This document shows, piece after piece, positions 55,138-64,000 of a stretch of 64,000 nucleotides of DNA. Under the pieces are notes generated by a model that saw only the letters and a list, made by a program, of their open reading frames with translations, was not told where the DNA came from and ran no database searches. The number at the start of each line of letters is the position of its first letter. Position 1 is the first letter of the stretch. The translations under genes were made by a program, and so were the position numbers. The stretch spans positions 1-64,000 of the forward strand of contig CAMCZP010000008.1 of the NCBI GenBank assembly GCA_945887855.1. The letters are read 5' to 3'. This DNA comes from Leptospira interrogans serovar Manilae (GTDB lineage Bacteria > Spirochaetota > Leptospiria > Leptospirales > Leptospiraceae).

Positions 55138-57092
55138 TTCAGTACGCTGATATTGCTTTAAATATTCCTTTCAAGACAGAAGAAACTCTTACTTACCAAA
55201 TTCCAGAAGGAATGAATCGATTGCAAATTGGTTGCAGGGTTGAGGTTGAACTTAGAAAAAGAAAAATGGAAGGTGTTGTCATTGGAGTACACTTCAATAT
55301 GCCTACATATGAAATAAAAAATATTAAAAGACAAATTGATAAAGAACCTGTAGTCAATTCCGAACAAATTCAATTAGCATATTGGATGAGAGATTTTTAC
55401 GTTTCAACCCTAGGGGAATCTCTTTACAAAATGATTCCCACAGGTAGAAAAAATCAACTGTCTGAGCCAGTTGTAGTGGATTCACCAGAACTTTTAACTT
55501 TAAATGATGAGCAATTGAGTGCTTATGAAAAAATAAAAGCAGATTTTGGAAATGAAAAAATTCATTTATTATATGGTATTACAGGAAGTGGTAAAACAGA
55601 AGTATATATCCATCTACTAAATCATATTCTTAAAAATACAGATAAGTCTGCTATTTTATTAGTACCGGAAATTTCGTTAACATTTCAAATCTTATATAGG
55701 TTGGAATTGATTTTTGGAAAGCAATTGGCATTGCTCCACTCAAATTTAAGAGTATCCGATAGGTATAAAAATTATCTTCAACTATTACGTGGTGAAAAGC
55801 GAATTGTTATTGGTACAAGAAGTGCTATTTTTGCACCTGTAAAAAATTTGGGACTGGTAATACTAGATGAAGAACATGATAATTCATATAAAGAACATTC
55901 TAATCCAAGATACCATGCCAGACAAGTTGCTCAACAGCGAATAAAAATAAATAAAGCAACTTTACTTTTGGGAAGTGCCACTCCTTCTTTAGAATCTTTT
56001 TACTATGCAAAAAAAGGAGTAATTGTAATGCATCGGCTCAGTAAGAGGGCTAAAAGTTCTGGTCTCTCAACTGTGCAAGTAGTTTCAAAAAAAGAAGATA
56101 AAGAATTAGTTGGTGAAGATTTACTCTTTAAAATCAAGCAAAGGTTGGAAAGAAAAGAACAGGTAGTTCTTCTATTAAATAGAAGAGGTTACAGTCCTTT
56201 GATTTATAATCGTAAAGAAAAAAAATTTATAGAGTGTCCTAATTGTACTTCAAATCTTTGCTATCATTCCAAAGGAAAAGCGATTTGCCACCTTTGCGGA
56301 TACTCAGAAAAGTACATAAAAATCCTTAAGGAGTATCCTGATTCTATAGAACTGATGGGAGCCGGGACTCAAAAATTAGAAGAGTATTTATTAGAAAAAT
56401 TTCCTGGTGTAAGATTGGAAAGACTAGATCAGGATTCCACTAAAAATAGGGAAGTGATTTCATCTACCATTACAAAGCTAATCAACAGGGAGTTGGATAT
56501 ACTTACAGGAACCCAAATGATTGCAAAGGGATTAGATGCACCTCTAGTGACTTTGGTGGGAGTTATCAATGCAGGAACAGGGCTTGGATTGCCAGATTTT
56601 CGAGCTGGTGAGAGGGTATTTTCATTATTAACTCAGGTTGCTGGCAGGGCAGGTCGAGCAGATCTAAATGGTGAAGTTATAATAGAGACTGTTAATACAG
56701 ATCATAGAGTACTACAATTATCCAAAGAACAAAACTATGATAAATTTTACGATGAGGAAATAATAGTCAGAAGAAGTTTATTATTTCCACCTTTTACGAG
56801 GTTAATTAGAATTGTATCACGATCTTCAAAAGAGGAAAAAGCAAAAGAGACCATTGAAAAAATTAGCCAAATTTTACTTGAAAAATATAAAACTATGGAT
56901 CATAATACAAATTACATCTTGGGTCCAGTGGAATGTCCATTTTTCAAAATAGACTCTAATTACAGATTTCATATTTTAATAAAAACAAATGAACAAAATT
57001 CTTTTCGGCAAATTATTAGAGAATTTGTACTTCCATTGGGAAGTTCTTCTGTTTACTTGGAAATAGACATAGACCCGGTAGATTTGGTATAA
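55134..57092 (+). CDS. priA: Primosomal replication restart helicase PriA
   Basis: PriA reloads the replisome at stalled forks. The 652 residues show the 3'-end-binding N-domain, Walker A GITGSGKT (148-155), DEEH (245-248), GSATPSLES (280-288) and the C-terminal QVAGRAGRA. The zinc region keeps C368-x2-C371 and C385-x2-C388 but lacks the outer CxxC pairs found before and after these in most PriA proteins, so only one zinc site remains. It starts at a TTG that overlaps the stop of the UDG-like gene. Confidence 0.95.
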   Translation: MIQYADIALNIPFKTEETLTYQIPEGMNRLQIGCRVEVELRKRKMEGVVIGVHFNMPTYEIKNIKRQIDKEPVVNSEQIQLAYWMRDFYVSTLGESLYKMIPTGRKNQLSEPVVVDSPELLTLNDEQLSAYEKIKADFGNEKIHLLYGITGSGKTEVYIHLLNHILKNTDKSAILLVPEISLTFQILYRLELIFGKQLALLHSNLRVSDRYKNYLQLLRGEKRIVIGTRSAIFAPVKNLGLVILDEEHDNSYKEHSNPRYHARQVAQQRIKINKATLLLGSATPSLESFYYAKKGVIVMHRLSKRAKSSGLSTVQVVSKKEDKELVGEDLLFKIKQRLERKEQVVLLLNRRGYSPLIYNRKEKKFIECPNCTSNLCYHSKGKAICHLCGYSEKYIKILKEYPDSIELMGAGTQKLEEYLLEKFPGVRLERLDQDSTKNREVISSTITKLINRELDILTGTQMIAKGLDAPLVTLVGVINAGTGLGLPDFRAGERVFSLLTQVAGRAGRADLNGEVIIETVNTDHRVLQLSKEQNYDKFYDEEIIVRRSLLFPPFTRLIRIVSRSSKEEKAKETIEKISQILLEKYKTMDHNTNYILGPVECPFFKIDSNYRFHILIKTNEQNSFRQIIREFVLPLGSSSVYLEIDIDPVDLV

Positions 57093-57100
57093 ATAGAAAA

Positions 57101-58033
57101 ATGAAAATTGGTTATTTTGGAACTCCAGAGCATTCAGCTAAACTCTTAAAATCTCTATACGATAGGGGGCATGAAATTTTATTCGTACTCACAAATATGG
57201 ATAAGCCTCAGGGAAGGGATAGAAAGCTTAGCTTTTCGCCAGTGAAAATGATGGCAAATCAATTTAATACCCCTGTACTACAATTTCCTAATTTAAAAGA
57301 TGATTTAGCATTTAAAGAAATAACATCATTTCAGGCTGAAATTTATATAGTATATGCTTACGGATCAATTATTCCAAGTAGAATTTTTCTTCATCCCCCC
57401 GCAAAAACAATCAACCTCCATGGGAGCATATTACCTGAGTTTAGGGGAGCATCACCTATCCAAGCAGCTATTCTAAATGGCAAAAATGAAACTGGTATCA
57501 CACTTCAGTATATAACTGAGCAATTGGATGCTGGGGATATTATTTCTATATGTAAAATATTGATCAAAGAAGATGACACGTTCGGTACTCTATTGGATAA
57601 ATTGACGGACTTGGGAACAGAGGAAATTCTCAGAGTTTTAGATACTTATTCTGGAGTAGAATTTCCTTCTCTTCCTCAGGATCATTCAAAAGCCTCTTTT
57701 TGCAAAAAAATAAAACCTGATGAGAGAAAATTAGATTTTTCAGAACCAGATATAGATATCCACAACAAGGTTCGTGCATTTAATCCTGGAAATATTTGCT
57801 TTACAATCTTTCGGGAAAAAAGACTAAATGTTTACAAAACCCAACTTTCCAATATAACATCAGAAGGTCCTATTGCTTCTATACAAGTGTTGGATAAAAA
57901 AACTTTTGGAGTAGTATGTGGAAATAAGAAAGTTTTAGTTATGGATGAAATTCAATTTGAAAATAAAAAAATAATAAAAGGTTCTGATTTTATAAATGGA
58001 TCAAGACCAAATAATGGAGATCTTTTTATATGA
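57101..58033 (+). CDS. fmt: Methionyl-tRNA formyltransferase
   Basis: Fmt formylates the initiator Met-tRNA. The 310 residues contain the N10-formyl-THF hydrolase fold with INLHGSILPEFRGASPI (the conserved Asn-x-His of the active site), the loop NMDKPQGRDRKL that binds the tRNA acceptor, and the catalytic Asp in QLDAGDI; the C-terminal OB domain follows from about 205. It overlaps the PASTA gene by 4 nt. Its partner def is 20 kb away. Confidence 0.96.
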   Translation: MKIGYFGTPEHSAKLLKSLYDRGHEILFVLTNMDKPQGRDRKLSFSPVKMMANQFNTPVLQFPNLKDDLAFKEITSFQAEIYIVYAYGSIIPSRIFLHPPAKTINLHGSILPEFRGASPIQAAILNGKNETGITLQYITEQLDAGDIISICKILIKEDDTFGTLLDKLTDLGTEEILRVLDTYSGVEFPSLPQDHSKASFCKKIKPDERKLDFSEPDIDIHNKVRAFNPGNICFTIFREKRLNVYKTQLSNITSEGPIASIQVLDKKTFGVVCGNKKVLVMDEIQFENKKIIKGSDFINGSRPNNGDLFI

Positions 58034-59046
58034 ATGAAGAAAAAAAGCCCGTATCATATTATCTAAAATTAATGCCACTGACTGGCTATATACTATATTT
58101 TGGTTTAGGATTACTCTTCTTTTTTCTTTCAGCTTTTATTGTGATACTTGTTAGAACAAAAAGTGATACTATGATAATTATGCCAGACCTAGTAGGTCAA
58201 AATTATGTAGATGTCCACAATGAATTAATGCGAATGAGATTAAAAGTTCGTTTAGAACCTAAAAGATATATAGATAAAAATGATGGAGAAATTTTATATC
58301 AGTCTATTTCTCCTGGAAAAAAATTTGAAAGTGGTAGTAAGCTTTATCTTACAGTAAACAATGGAGTTGATCGTGTCATTATCCCTGATTTTCGGGGTCA
58401 ACAGATCAATAGTGCAAAAGCACTTATAGATAAAGTTATATCTGGAGATTCCTATGTTAGCATGTCAATAGGTGGTATTACATATATTCCTATCGCTGAG
58501 GGTTTAACTGCTGACACTGTAATTGACCAAATCCCTGAGCCAGGAAAAAATACCACAACTAGAGAAAAAATATATCTATTAGTCACAGAAAGTGGAAATA
58601 AAAATGATAAGTCATCTTCATTGAGCAATCCTTTTATGGGCAATCCATTTCCATTTGTCGCCACTGCACTACAGAAAAAAAATATCCCATTTAAACTCAG
58701 AGATATAATAACTACCCAGGATAAAAGAGAAAATGGATTGGTAACAAAAGTTGAAGAGACAGGCGGTGTATTTCAGTTGGCAGTATCTCTGTTTCCACTT
58801 GAAGAAAGAAATAAGCAGGGTTATGAAACATTTACTTTTCAGAATAAAAAGAAAGAAAAATACTCAGCAGTTGGAAAGTCCTTGCTCGATGAAAAATTAA
58901 GCTATGAAATCTTTAATAACATCGAGATAGATGCAGGAGAAAAATTCCAATATATATTTTATAGAATAGGTGATGTGGCAGTCAACGTACTACAAGGTAA
59001 CGAAGTAATAGATACTTTTAAATTTAAAGCGGATTATAAAAAATGA
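58030..59046 (+). CDS. PASTA-domain membrane protein
   Basis: The 338 residues have a short cytoplasmic N-terminus, one membrane helix (about 17-41) and an extracytoplasmic part with PASTA repeats: [25 protein letters not shown] (split over about 51-75), [18 protein letters not shown], and a third, more divergent one. PASTA domains bind muropeptides or unlinked peptidoglycan; unlike PknB-type proteins there is no kinase domain, so this may be a wall-sensing or cell-division partner. It sits between fmt and rpe and overlaps both by 4 nt. Confidence 0.87.
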   Translation: MNEEKKPVSYYLKLMPLTGYILYFGLGLLFFFLSAFIVILVRTKSDTMIIMPDLVGQNYVDVHNELMRMRLKVRLEPKRYIDKNDGEILYQSISPGKKFESGSKLYLTVNNGVDRVIIPDFRGQQINSAKALIDKVISGDSYVSMSIGGITYIPIAEGLTADTVIDQIPEPGKNTTTREKIYLLVTESGNKNDKSSSLSNPFMGNPFPFVATALQKKNIPFKLRDIITTQDKRENGLVTKVEETGGVFQLAVSLFPLEERNKQGYETFTFQNKKKEKYSAVGKSLLDEKLSYEIFNNIEIDAGEKFQYIFYRIGDVAVNVLQGNEVIDTFKFKADYKK

Positions 59047-59693
59047 AAATTTCAGCTTCAATTCTAGCAACTAACATAACTTCTTTGTGCAATACCCTTC
59101 CTCCCCTACAAAAAGAGAGCATTGATTATATTCATATAGATGTAATGGATGGTAATTTTGTTCCCCAGATTAGCTTTGGGGAGGCTATCACTGCAGAGGT
59201 TAGTAAATTGACATCTATCCCTTTGGATGTTCATTTGATGGTCCAAAATCCTGAGAAAGAAGTCCCTAAATATTATAAGTTTAAACCGGAATATATAACA
59301 TTCCATGCAGAAACTACTTCCTTTGGTGTTCGTCTTTCCGAGGAAATTAAGGCAAATGGATCAAAAGTAGGAGTATCCTTAAATCCATCTACACCTCTTT
59401 CTGCAATTGAGAATCTCCTTCCCTATATGGACTTATTGTTGTTAATGACAGTTGATCCTGGATTCTATGGACAAAGCTTTGTAAAGAGCGGCATGGCTAA
59501 AATCCAAAAAGCATCAGAAATGATAAAGGGATCGGGAATCCAACTGGAAGTAGATGGGGGAGTAGGGCTTGGAAATATCCTAGAATTGAGTGGTCTAGGC
59601 GTTGGAATTTGTGTCGCTGGTTCTGGTGTCTTTAAAACAGGGGATCCAAATGTAAATGGGCTCAACTTAAAAAAGGCCTGCCAGAGATTCTAA
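59043..59693 (+). CDS. rpe: Ribulose-phosphate 3-epimerase
   Basis: Rpe interconverts ribulose-5-phosphate and xylulose-5-phosphate in the pentose phosphate pathway, matching the transketolase half at 16 kb. The 216-residue TIM barrel has [17 protein letters not shown] (metal and catalytic Asp), [11 protein letters not shown] (His), [11 protein letters not shown] and EVDGGVG (second Asp). All catalytic residues are in place. It is coupled by 4 nt to the PASTA gene. Confidence 0.96.
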   Translation: MKISASILATNITSLCNTLPPLQKESIDYIHIDVMDGNFVPQISFGEAITAEVSKLTSIPLDVHLMVQNPEKEVPKYYKFKPEYITFHAETTSFGVRLSEEIKANGSKVGVSLNPSTPLSAIENLLPYMDLLLLMTVDPGFYGQSFVKSGMAKIQKASEMIKGSGIQLEVDGGVGLGNILELSGLGVGICVAGSGVFKTGDPNVNGLNLKKACQRF

Positions 59694-59753
59694 TACAAAA
59701 AACTTGATGTTTTAGAACAGTATTTTTTTCTTGATAACAAAGGAAGTAAACAA

Positions 59754-60014
59754 TTGGTAAAGTTAAGATTGCAGAGGACAGGCTCAAAAAACTCTCCTCA
59801 TTATAGAATTGTAGCAGCAGACAGTAGATTCCCCCGTGATGGAAGATTCATTGAAATCGTAGGCCAGTACCACCCCACTAACAAAGATGGTCAAATTGTT
59901 GTGAACAAAGAGCGTGCCATTGATTGGTTAAAAAAGGGAGCCCAGCCAACCAACACTGTGAATGGTATTTTTAAAAAAGCTGGGGTATTAGCAGAATTTA
60001 AAAGTGCAAAGTAA
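59754..60014 (+). CDS. rpsP: 30S ribosomal protein S16
   Basis: The 86 residues match S16 in full ([22 protein letters not shown], then a [10 protein letters not shown] segment). The start is a TTG with an AAGGAAG ribosome site about 6 bases upstream, an unusual initiation codon for an abundant ribosomal protein. The gene opens the conserved rpsP-khpA-rimM-trmD-rplS cluster; ffh, often the gene before it, is not present here. Confidence 0.96.
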   Translation: MVKLRLQRTGSKNSPHYRIVAADSRFPRDGRFIEIVGQYHPTNKDGQIVVNKERAIDWLKKGAQPTNTVNGIFKKAGVLAEFKSAK

Positions 60015-60250
60015 TGGCTTCTGAAAATTTTTTAAAATACGTTGTATCTTTTCTTGTGGAAAAGCCTGAGGCAGTTGTGGTCAAAGAGGTTACTTCTGAG
60101 GAAGCCAATGTTTTAGAGTTGCGCGTAGCCCCAGAAGACATTGGCAAGGTCATAGGAAGAAATGGTAGAATAGCCCGTTCTCTACGAACTCTAGTTACAG
60201 CAGCAGGTATAAAAGGCGGAAAAAACTACACCTTAGAGATCATTGACTGA
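60014..60250 (+). CDS. khpA: KH-domain RNA-binding protein KhpA
   Basis: The 78 residues form one KH domain with the GRNG loop in KVIGRNGRIARSLRTLV, which contacts RNA. In other bacteria KhpA pairs with KhpB and influences cell size and RNA stability. The start shares a base with the rpsP stop (TAATG) and the end overlaps rimM by 8 nt, so the position is typical and expression is coupled. Confidence 0.94.
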   Translation: MASENFLKYVVSFLVEKPEAVVVKEVTSEEANVLELRVAPEDIGKVIGRNGRIARSLRTLVTAAGIKGGKNYTLEIID

Positions 60251-60758
60251 ACAATTCCTTTCCCTTGGGAGGGTAGTCGGAACACACGGACTTCGGGGGG
60301 GATTGAAAGTATACGCGGAGAGAGGTATTCTCACTACTAGTTCTAAAGATCTCTCCATTCGTTTTGTTCCCGATCTAGATTCAAAGGTATACAAACTCCA
60401 ATCAGTATCCAAACAAAAGCTCTTAGTTCTCAAATTAGAAGAAATATCTACCATCGAAGAAGCTGAAAAATTAGTTGGTAAATTTATTTATCTTTTAAAA
60501 TCCGAAGTACCCGAACCCGAAAAAGATGAAGTATATGAATTCCAACTGATTGGTTTGGTGCCAAGGGAAAATGGGATAGTCTTTACTGATTTTAAAGTAA
60601 CCTCCGTTCTCGACAATCCTGCCCATCCAATCCTAGAGTTTTCTAATGGAGACACCCAAGTCCTTGTGCCTTATATCCAAAGATTCGTAGGAAACATAGA
60701 TGTTTCCTCGGGGTGTATTGATGTTATAGATTGGGAAGACTGGATTCGTGCACTTTAA
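60243..60758 (+). CDS. rimM: 16S rRNA processing / 30S maturation factor RimM
   Basis: RimM assists 30S head assembly and binds S19. The 171 residues begin with [17 protein letters not shown], the family signature, followed by a beta-barrel and a PRC-barrel domain (about 95-165, with [12 protein letters not shown] and PYIQRFV). The start is a TTG overlapping khpA, and trmD begins inside its last codons (11 nt overlap). Confidence 0.95.
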   Translation: MTEQFLSLGRVVGTHGLRGGLKVYAERGILTTSSKDLSIRFVPDLDSKVYKLQSVSKQKLLVLKLEEISTIEEAEKLVGKFIYLLKSEVPEPEKDEVYEFQLIGLVPRENGIVFTDFKVTSVLDNPAHPILEFSNGDTQVLVPYIQRFVGNIDVSSGCIDVIDWEDWIRAL

Positions 60759-61395
60759 CTTCATCACCCTTTTTCCTAACAAAATCGAAGCCTACTTTCA
60801 GGAAGGTCTCCAGAGTAGAGCAATTGAAAGTGGGATTCTAACCTTCCAAACATGCAATCTTCGGCCTTTTGGGAATAAATGGGGCAGGGTGGATGACACC
60901 GTCTATGGAGGTGGTCCGGGAATGCTTTTGCGCATAGAGCCAATTGAAAAAGCCTTGGAAAGTTTGGATGATAGAGGTTATGTGATTCTCTTGTCTCCCA
61001 GTGGAACTTTGTTTTCTCAAAAAAAGGCGGAAGAGCTTTCTAAAAAACAATCCATCACTTTTATTTCGGGGTACTATGAGGGTGTGGATCATCGAGTTAC
61101 TGAACATCTGATTGACGCAGAACTCAGTATTGGAAAATATGTAATTTCATCGGGCGACCTAGCTGCACTCTGCATTTCGGATTCCGTTTTGCGATTACTC
61201 CCCGGTTTTATGGGGGGAGGAGAAGAAAGTCTCAGAGATGAATCTCATACTCTAGATGATGTGCTTGACTATCCCCAATATACCAAGCCCGCCACCTACA
61301 AGGGGTGGGAAGTCCCCTCAGTTCTCTTAAATGGACACCATGGGGAAATAAAAAAATGGAAGGAGACCCACAGAAAATCTCCTTCTTCTGAATGA
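60748..61395 (+). CDS. trmD: tRNA (guanine-N1)-methyltransferase TrmD
   Basis: TrmD makes m1G37 in tRNA and prevents frameshifting. The 215 residues include the trefoil-knot SAM site: [36 protein letters not shown] (split over about 130-155), and [12 protein letters not shown]. The C-terminal domain is somewhat shorter than in enteric forms (about 240-255 residues) but the knot is complete. The start is GTG. Its cofactor comes from MetK (14.8 kb). Confidence 0.95.
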   Translation: MHFNFITLFPNKIEAYFQEGLQSRAIESGILTFQTCNLRPFGNKWGRVDDTVYGGGPGMLLRIEPIEKALESLDDRGYVILLSPSGTLFSQKKAEELSKKQSITFISGYYEGVDHRVTEHLIDAELSIGKYVISSGDLAALCISDSVLRLLPGFMGGGEESLRDESHTLDDVLDYPQYTKPATYKGWEVPSVLLNGHHGEIKKWKETHRKSPSSE

Positions 61396-61412
61396 AAAAA
61401 AAGGAACCTACT

Positions 61413-61841
61413 ATGAATCACGCACTTGCAGAAATATTTCAATCGGACATGAAACGAAATATCAATTTTGAGATAGGAGATACTGTAAAAGTCCACTATA
61501 GAATCCTAGAATCGGGAAAAGAACGCATCCAGGTTTATGAAGGTATCGTCATTGCTATGGCGAATAAAATGAATGGTAAAACTGTAACTATTCGTAGAAT
61601 CTCCTATGATGTGGGTGTTGAAAGAATTTTTCCTATCTACTCTCCAAGGGTTGCAAAGTTTGAATTGGTTCGCAAGGGAGATGTTCGTAGAGCTAAACTA
61701 TTCTATTTACGTGGAAAATCAGGAAAAGAGGCTAAGATCAAAGAGCTGAGGGGTGGACAGGCTATTGTTCAAGCAGAACGAAAGAAAGATGCAGAAGCAT
61801 CAAAAGCAACTGAAAAAACACCTGAATTAGCACCAGCATAG
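61413..61841 (+). CDS. rplS: 50S ribosomal protein L19
   Basis: The 142 residues match L19 ([33 protein letters not shown], and a basic [17 protein letters not shown] segment). The last 30 residues or so (a charged, Ala/Glu/Lys-rich tail) are an extension beyond the common 115-residue form. I start at the ATG at 61413 because AAAGGAA sits 7-8 bases upstream; an ATG 21 bases earlier overlaps trmD and lacks such a site. Confidence 0.95.
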   Translation: MNHALAEIFQSDMKRNINFEIGDTVKVHYRILESGKERIQVYEGIVIAMANKMNGKTVTIRRISYDVGVERIFPIYSPRVAKFELVRKGDVRRAKLFYLRGKSGKEAKIKELRGGQAIVQAERKKDAEASKATEKTPELAPA

Positions 61842-61844
61842 TAT

Positions 61845-62504
61845 TTGTTAACCCAGTTTGTTGGGATTATACCCCCAAAACAAACAATCTTTGGGATAGA
61901 TGAAGCAGGGAGGGGTCCTCTAGCAGGACCTTTGTCTCTTGCGCTTGTTACCTTTTCACCATTAGTAACCTCAGAAATTGAATCTGGAAAAGTTCTTTCC
62001 GGACTGAACGATTCAAAGAAACTCTCCGCTAAAAAACGAAACTCCCTCTACTATGAAATTTTAACTCTTGGAACTTGTAGGCATACCTTTATATCCCACC
62101 GAAGTATAGATCTATTTGGAATTTCACACTGTATTTTTAAAGGGATTCTTAGATTGGTGAGAGAATTCAATACGCCCAAATCCCTATTTTTAATTGATGG
62201 AAATTATAAATTTGAGAAAAGATTTTCGAAAAAATCCTCATTTTCTTACCAATCTATCATAAAAGGTGATTCTAAAATTATTACAATTGCAGCAGCCTCT
62301 ATCATAGCTAAAGTCAGACGAGATTCCTTTATGATTAAATTAGCAGAGAAATTCCCAGGGTATGGATTTGATAAAAATATGGGATATGGCACATCCAGGC
62401 ATTTAGAAAGCATCTTAAACTTAGGTCTTACAAAGTACCATAGAAAGACATTCTATCATATGGAAGAACCATCTTTATTTTCTAAAGAAAAAGATTTGCA
62501 TTGA
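61845..62504 (+). CDS. rnhB: Ribonuclease HII
   Basis: RNase HII removes ribonucleotides from DNA. The 219 residues have GIDEAGRGPLAGPL (Asp19 and Glu20 of the metal site), NDSKKLSAKKR, LIDGNYKF with the third Asp, and AAASIIAKVRRD with the fourth. The start is a TTG 3 nt after the rplS stop. It ends the conserved ribosomal-protein cluster; yraN, often its neighbour, is absent. Confidence 0.95.
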   Translation: MLTQFVGIIPPKQTIFGIDEAGRGPLAGPLSLALVTFSPLVTSEIESGKVLSGLNDSKKLSAKKRNSLYYEILTLGTCRHTFISHRSIDLFGISHCIFKGILRLVREFNTPKSLFLIDGNYKFEKRFSKKSSFSYQSIIKGDSKIITIAAASIIAKVRRDSFMIKLAEKFPGYGFDKNMGYGTSRHLESILNLGLTKYHRKTFYHMEEPSLFSKEKDLH

Positions 62505-62628
62505 AGATTCGAATATGGAAATATTGATGTATTCCGCATGAATGTTAATAAATTTGGAAATTTTACAAAAGAATCTAAATGCTCCAAATCATTTCTTTCA
62601 TTCAAAAGTTTATTGAAAGGAAACACAC

Positions 62629-63600
62629 ATGGATGATAAATCTAATCTAAAACCTGGAAATATTCATTCATCCGATCCAAATAGTGCAATTTTAAAGTTA
62701 TTACATAGTAGTACAAATAAACTAAAGCCTGAGTTTGAAAATGTTTATAAATATTCCTATTTAGCCGTTAAAGATTTTTATACACATGTTGCAGAAGATG
62801 AAGTATGTAGTACAAATGATTTACGAACTGCTTCAGAAAAGATATATGATTTTACATGCAGTTGTAGCAATTACCCATACTTATTACTTTATCATAAGGA
62901 GGATGGAGATTACTTATATAACCATGTTGTAAAAAGTACTTTTTACTCATTGTTAATTGCATCTGCAATGGACTATTCTAAACCATTAATTTTAGAGTTG
63001 GCATTTGCCTGTCTTTTGGCTGATTGTGGAATGTCAAAAATATCTCCTAGTATCACAAAATCTACATCTAAATTGTCTGCAGATGAAGTAATTGAAGTAC
63101 AAAAGCATCCAATGCTAGGTTATCAATATCTTACCAAATCCTTAAAATTACGGCACAACCAAGCAGTTATTGCTTACCAACACCATGAAAACTATGATGG
63201 AACAGGATATCCGTCGCGTAGTAAAAAAACTGAAATTGAAGAAATTTCTTGTATATATACAATTGCAGATAATTTCTCTGCACTCATTTCTGATCGTCCA
63301 TGGAGAAAAGCACATATGCCCTATGATGCTATGAAGATGATGATCAGTGTTACCATGAATAAATTTGATTTGAATATTTTAAGAATATTTTTAAACAAAG
63401 TTTCAATATATCCTGTTGGCTCTTATGTTGAGTTAAGTGATGGATCAGTCGCAAAAGTTTTAGAATCTAACAACGCAAAGATGTTGCGACCCTCTCTCTA
63501 CTTGCTTCAAGACCCAAGTGGACAAAAACCTTTGGAAGAAACCTATATCAATCTAGTCAATGAAAATGAGCTTACAATAGTTAAGGCTATCACTCAGTAA
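62629..63600 (+). CDS. Degenerate HD-GYP domain protein (probable c-di-GMP-related, catalytically impaired)
   Basis: The 323 residues have a variable N-terminus (1-90) and an HD-GYP-like domain. HHENYDGTGYP (185-195), H160 and D214 are recognisable, but the hallmark HD pair reads A131-D132 (LLADCGM), and the second Asp of the later DxxDAL motif is Ser. Loss of the His metal ligand argues against normal phosphodiesterase activity; the protein may bind c-di-GMP or partners instead. A C-terminal beta-rich stretch of about 60 residues follows. The codon for A131 is at 63019-63021. Confidence 0.86.
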   Translation: MDDKSNLKPGNIHSSDPNSAILKLLHSSTNKLKPEFENVYKYSYLAVKDFYTHVAEDEVCSTNDLRTASEKIYDFTCSCSNYPYLLLYHKEDGDYLYNHVVKSTFYSLLIASAMDYSKPLILELAFACLLADCGMSKISPSITKSTSKLSADEVIEVQKHPMLGYQYLTKSLKLRHNQAVIAYQHHENYDGTGYPSRSKKTEIEEISCIYTIADNFSALISDRPWRKAHMPYDAMKMMISVTMNKFDLNILRIFLNKVSIYPVGSYVELSDGSVAKVLESNNAKMLRPSLYLLQDPSGQKPLEETYINLVNENELTIVKAITQ

Positions 63601-63640
63601 TCTATAAGTGGAAATGCCTTATCTCAAACTACTAAATCTC

Positions 63641-63668
63641 TTGACTTAAGTGAACGAGAGTCTAAATT
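63641..63668 (+). promoter_or_regulatory. Candidate sigma70-type promoter for the last gene in the window
   Basis: TTGACT (63641-63646) and TAAATT (63663-63668) are 16 bases apart. They lie in the short gap after the HD-GYP gene and about 35 bases before the likely start codon of the next gene. Confidence 0.45.
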
Positions 63669-63701
63669 AAGAGTAGGGTAGTGACGTAACGTAGGGTTAG
63701 T

Positions 63702-64000
63702 TTGGAAGTGTCTAAATATGGGATTCTAGCTACCACTCCTGTATTAAAAATTATGTTTCTAGAGGTGAACTTGATTTACTTAGCGATTCTCGATTTAAAA
63801 TGGCCTGGCTTTAATTCAGATGCAGCATTTAAGGCTCTGATGATGGTTCTTGTTGTGGTAGCAATTGGTTTTATTTATATTCTTAACAAGAAAAGAGTCT
63901 CAAAAATTGAAAGTGCATGGCGTGATATTATGCGGTATGCCTATTCTAAAAGGTTGAACTCTGGTGATGTAGCTATATTAGAGAATTTTTTTAATAACGG
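63702..64000 (+). CDS. Membrane protein of unknown function, 3' end cut by window
   Basis: A frame is open from a TTG at 63702 (or GTG at 63708) to the window end, about 99 codons. The visible part has two hydrophobic segments (about residues 8-30 and 44-63), then a basic KKR and a soluble helix SAWRDIMRYAYSKRL. GTAGGG lies a few bases before the TTG. It follows a c-di-GMP-type gene, so a signalling role such as a PilZ-type membrane protein is possible; the diagnostic part would be beyond the edge. Confidence 0.65.
   Translation, partial: MEVSKYGILATTPVLKIMFLEVNLIYLAILDLKWPGFNSDAAFKALMMVLVVVAIGFIYILNKKRVSKIESAWRDIMRYAYSKRLNSGDVAILENFFNN

Overview
The window is AT-rich chromosomal DNA from a spirochete, most likely a Leptospira-type organism (order Leptospirales). 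The main evidence is an adjacent flaA2-flaA1 pair encoding periplasmic flagellar sheath proteins. Supporting signs are a spirochete-style giant GreA of about 920 residues, a bacterial XPB-type helicase, loose lipoprotein boxes, several 7TM and GAF signalling proteins, and frequent TTG starts. I see no phage, insertion sequence, CRISPR array or rRNA operon. Nearly all of the window is dense core chromosome arranged in short, translationally coupled operons. Both window edges cut a gene.

Layout. 1-7.7 kb: end of a secreted protein; a leftward five-gene set ending in recG (with a nucleotidyltransferase, a metallophosphoesterase and a zinc ribbon); then rightward gpsA and a nucleoside-phosphorylase-like gene. 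7.7-14.1 kb: a long leftward cluster running from a ParB N-domain protein through a membrane protein, a DPPR-synthase-like prenyltransferase, a thioredoxin and an HEXXH peptide-hydroxylase-like protein to a STAS protein, queG and mutY. 14.3-24 kb: rightward YciI-like gene, metK with a transketolase C-half, flaA2-flaA1, giant greA and a WD40 lipoprotein. 23.6-31.1 kb: leftward aspS-phoH-pgpH-dehydrogenase, then a response regulator and a glycosidase-like gene. 31.3-37.3 kb: an unknown gene coupled to a YyaL-type thioredoxin protein, leftward ribBA, and a STAS gene. 37.3-38.75 kb: leftward tRNA-Ala, a hydrolase-like gene and def. 38.8-46.9 kb: rightward partner-switch phosphatase, TPR lipoprotein, XPB helicase, aminotransferase and aroE. 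46.9-50.9 kb: leftward ppk and a 7TM histidine-kinase-like gene. 51-54 kb: fliD and a companion. 54.3-62.5 kb: a long rightward housekeeping run (UDG-like protein, priA, fmt, PASTA protein, rpe, rpsP, khpA, rimM, trmD, rplS, rnhB). 62.6-64 kb: a degenerate HD-GYP gene and the start of a membrane protein.

Themes. Several regulatory or DNA-transaction proteins keep their fold but have lost catalytic or metal residues: a histidine kinase with Ser in place of the phospho-accepting His, an HD-GYP protein with AD instead of HD, a family-4-UDG-like protein with four cluster cysteines but no visible active site, and a PriA missing one of its two zinc sites. Anti-sigma-type partner switching recurs, with two STAS proteins and a GAF-PP2C-HATPase fusion. 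The most promising under-described loci are the HEXXH/thioredoxin/prenyltransferase cluster (about 10-12.7 kb) and the UDG-like gene coupled to priA (54.3 kb). All functional calls come from reading motifs; no database search was run.
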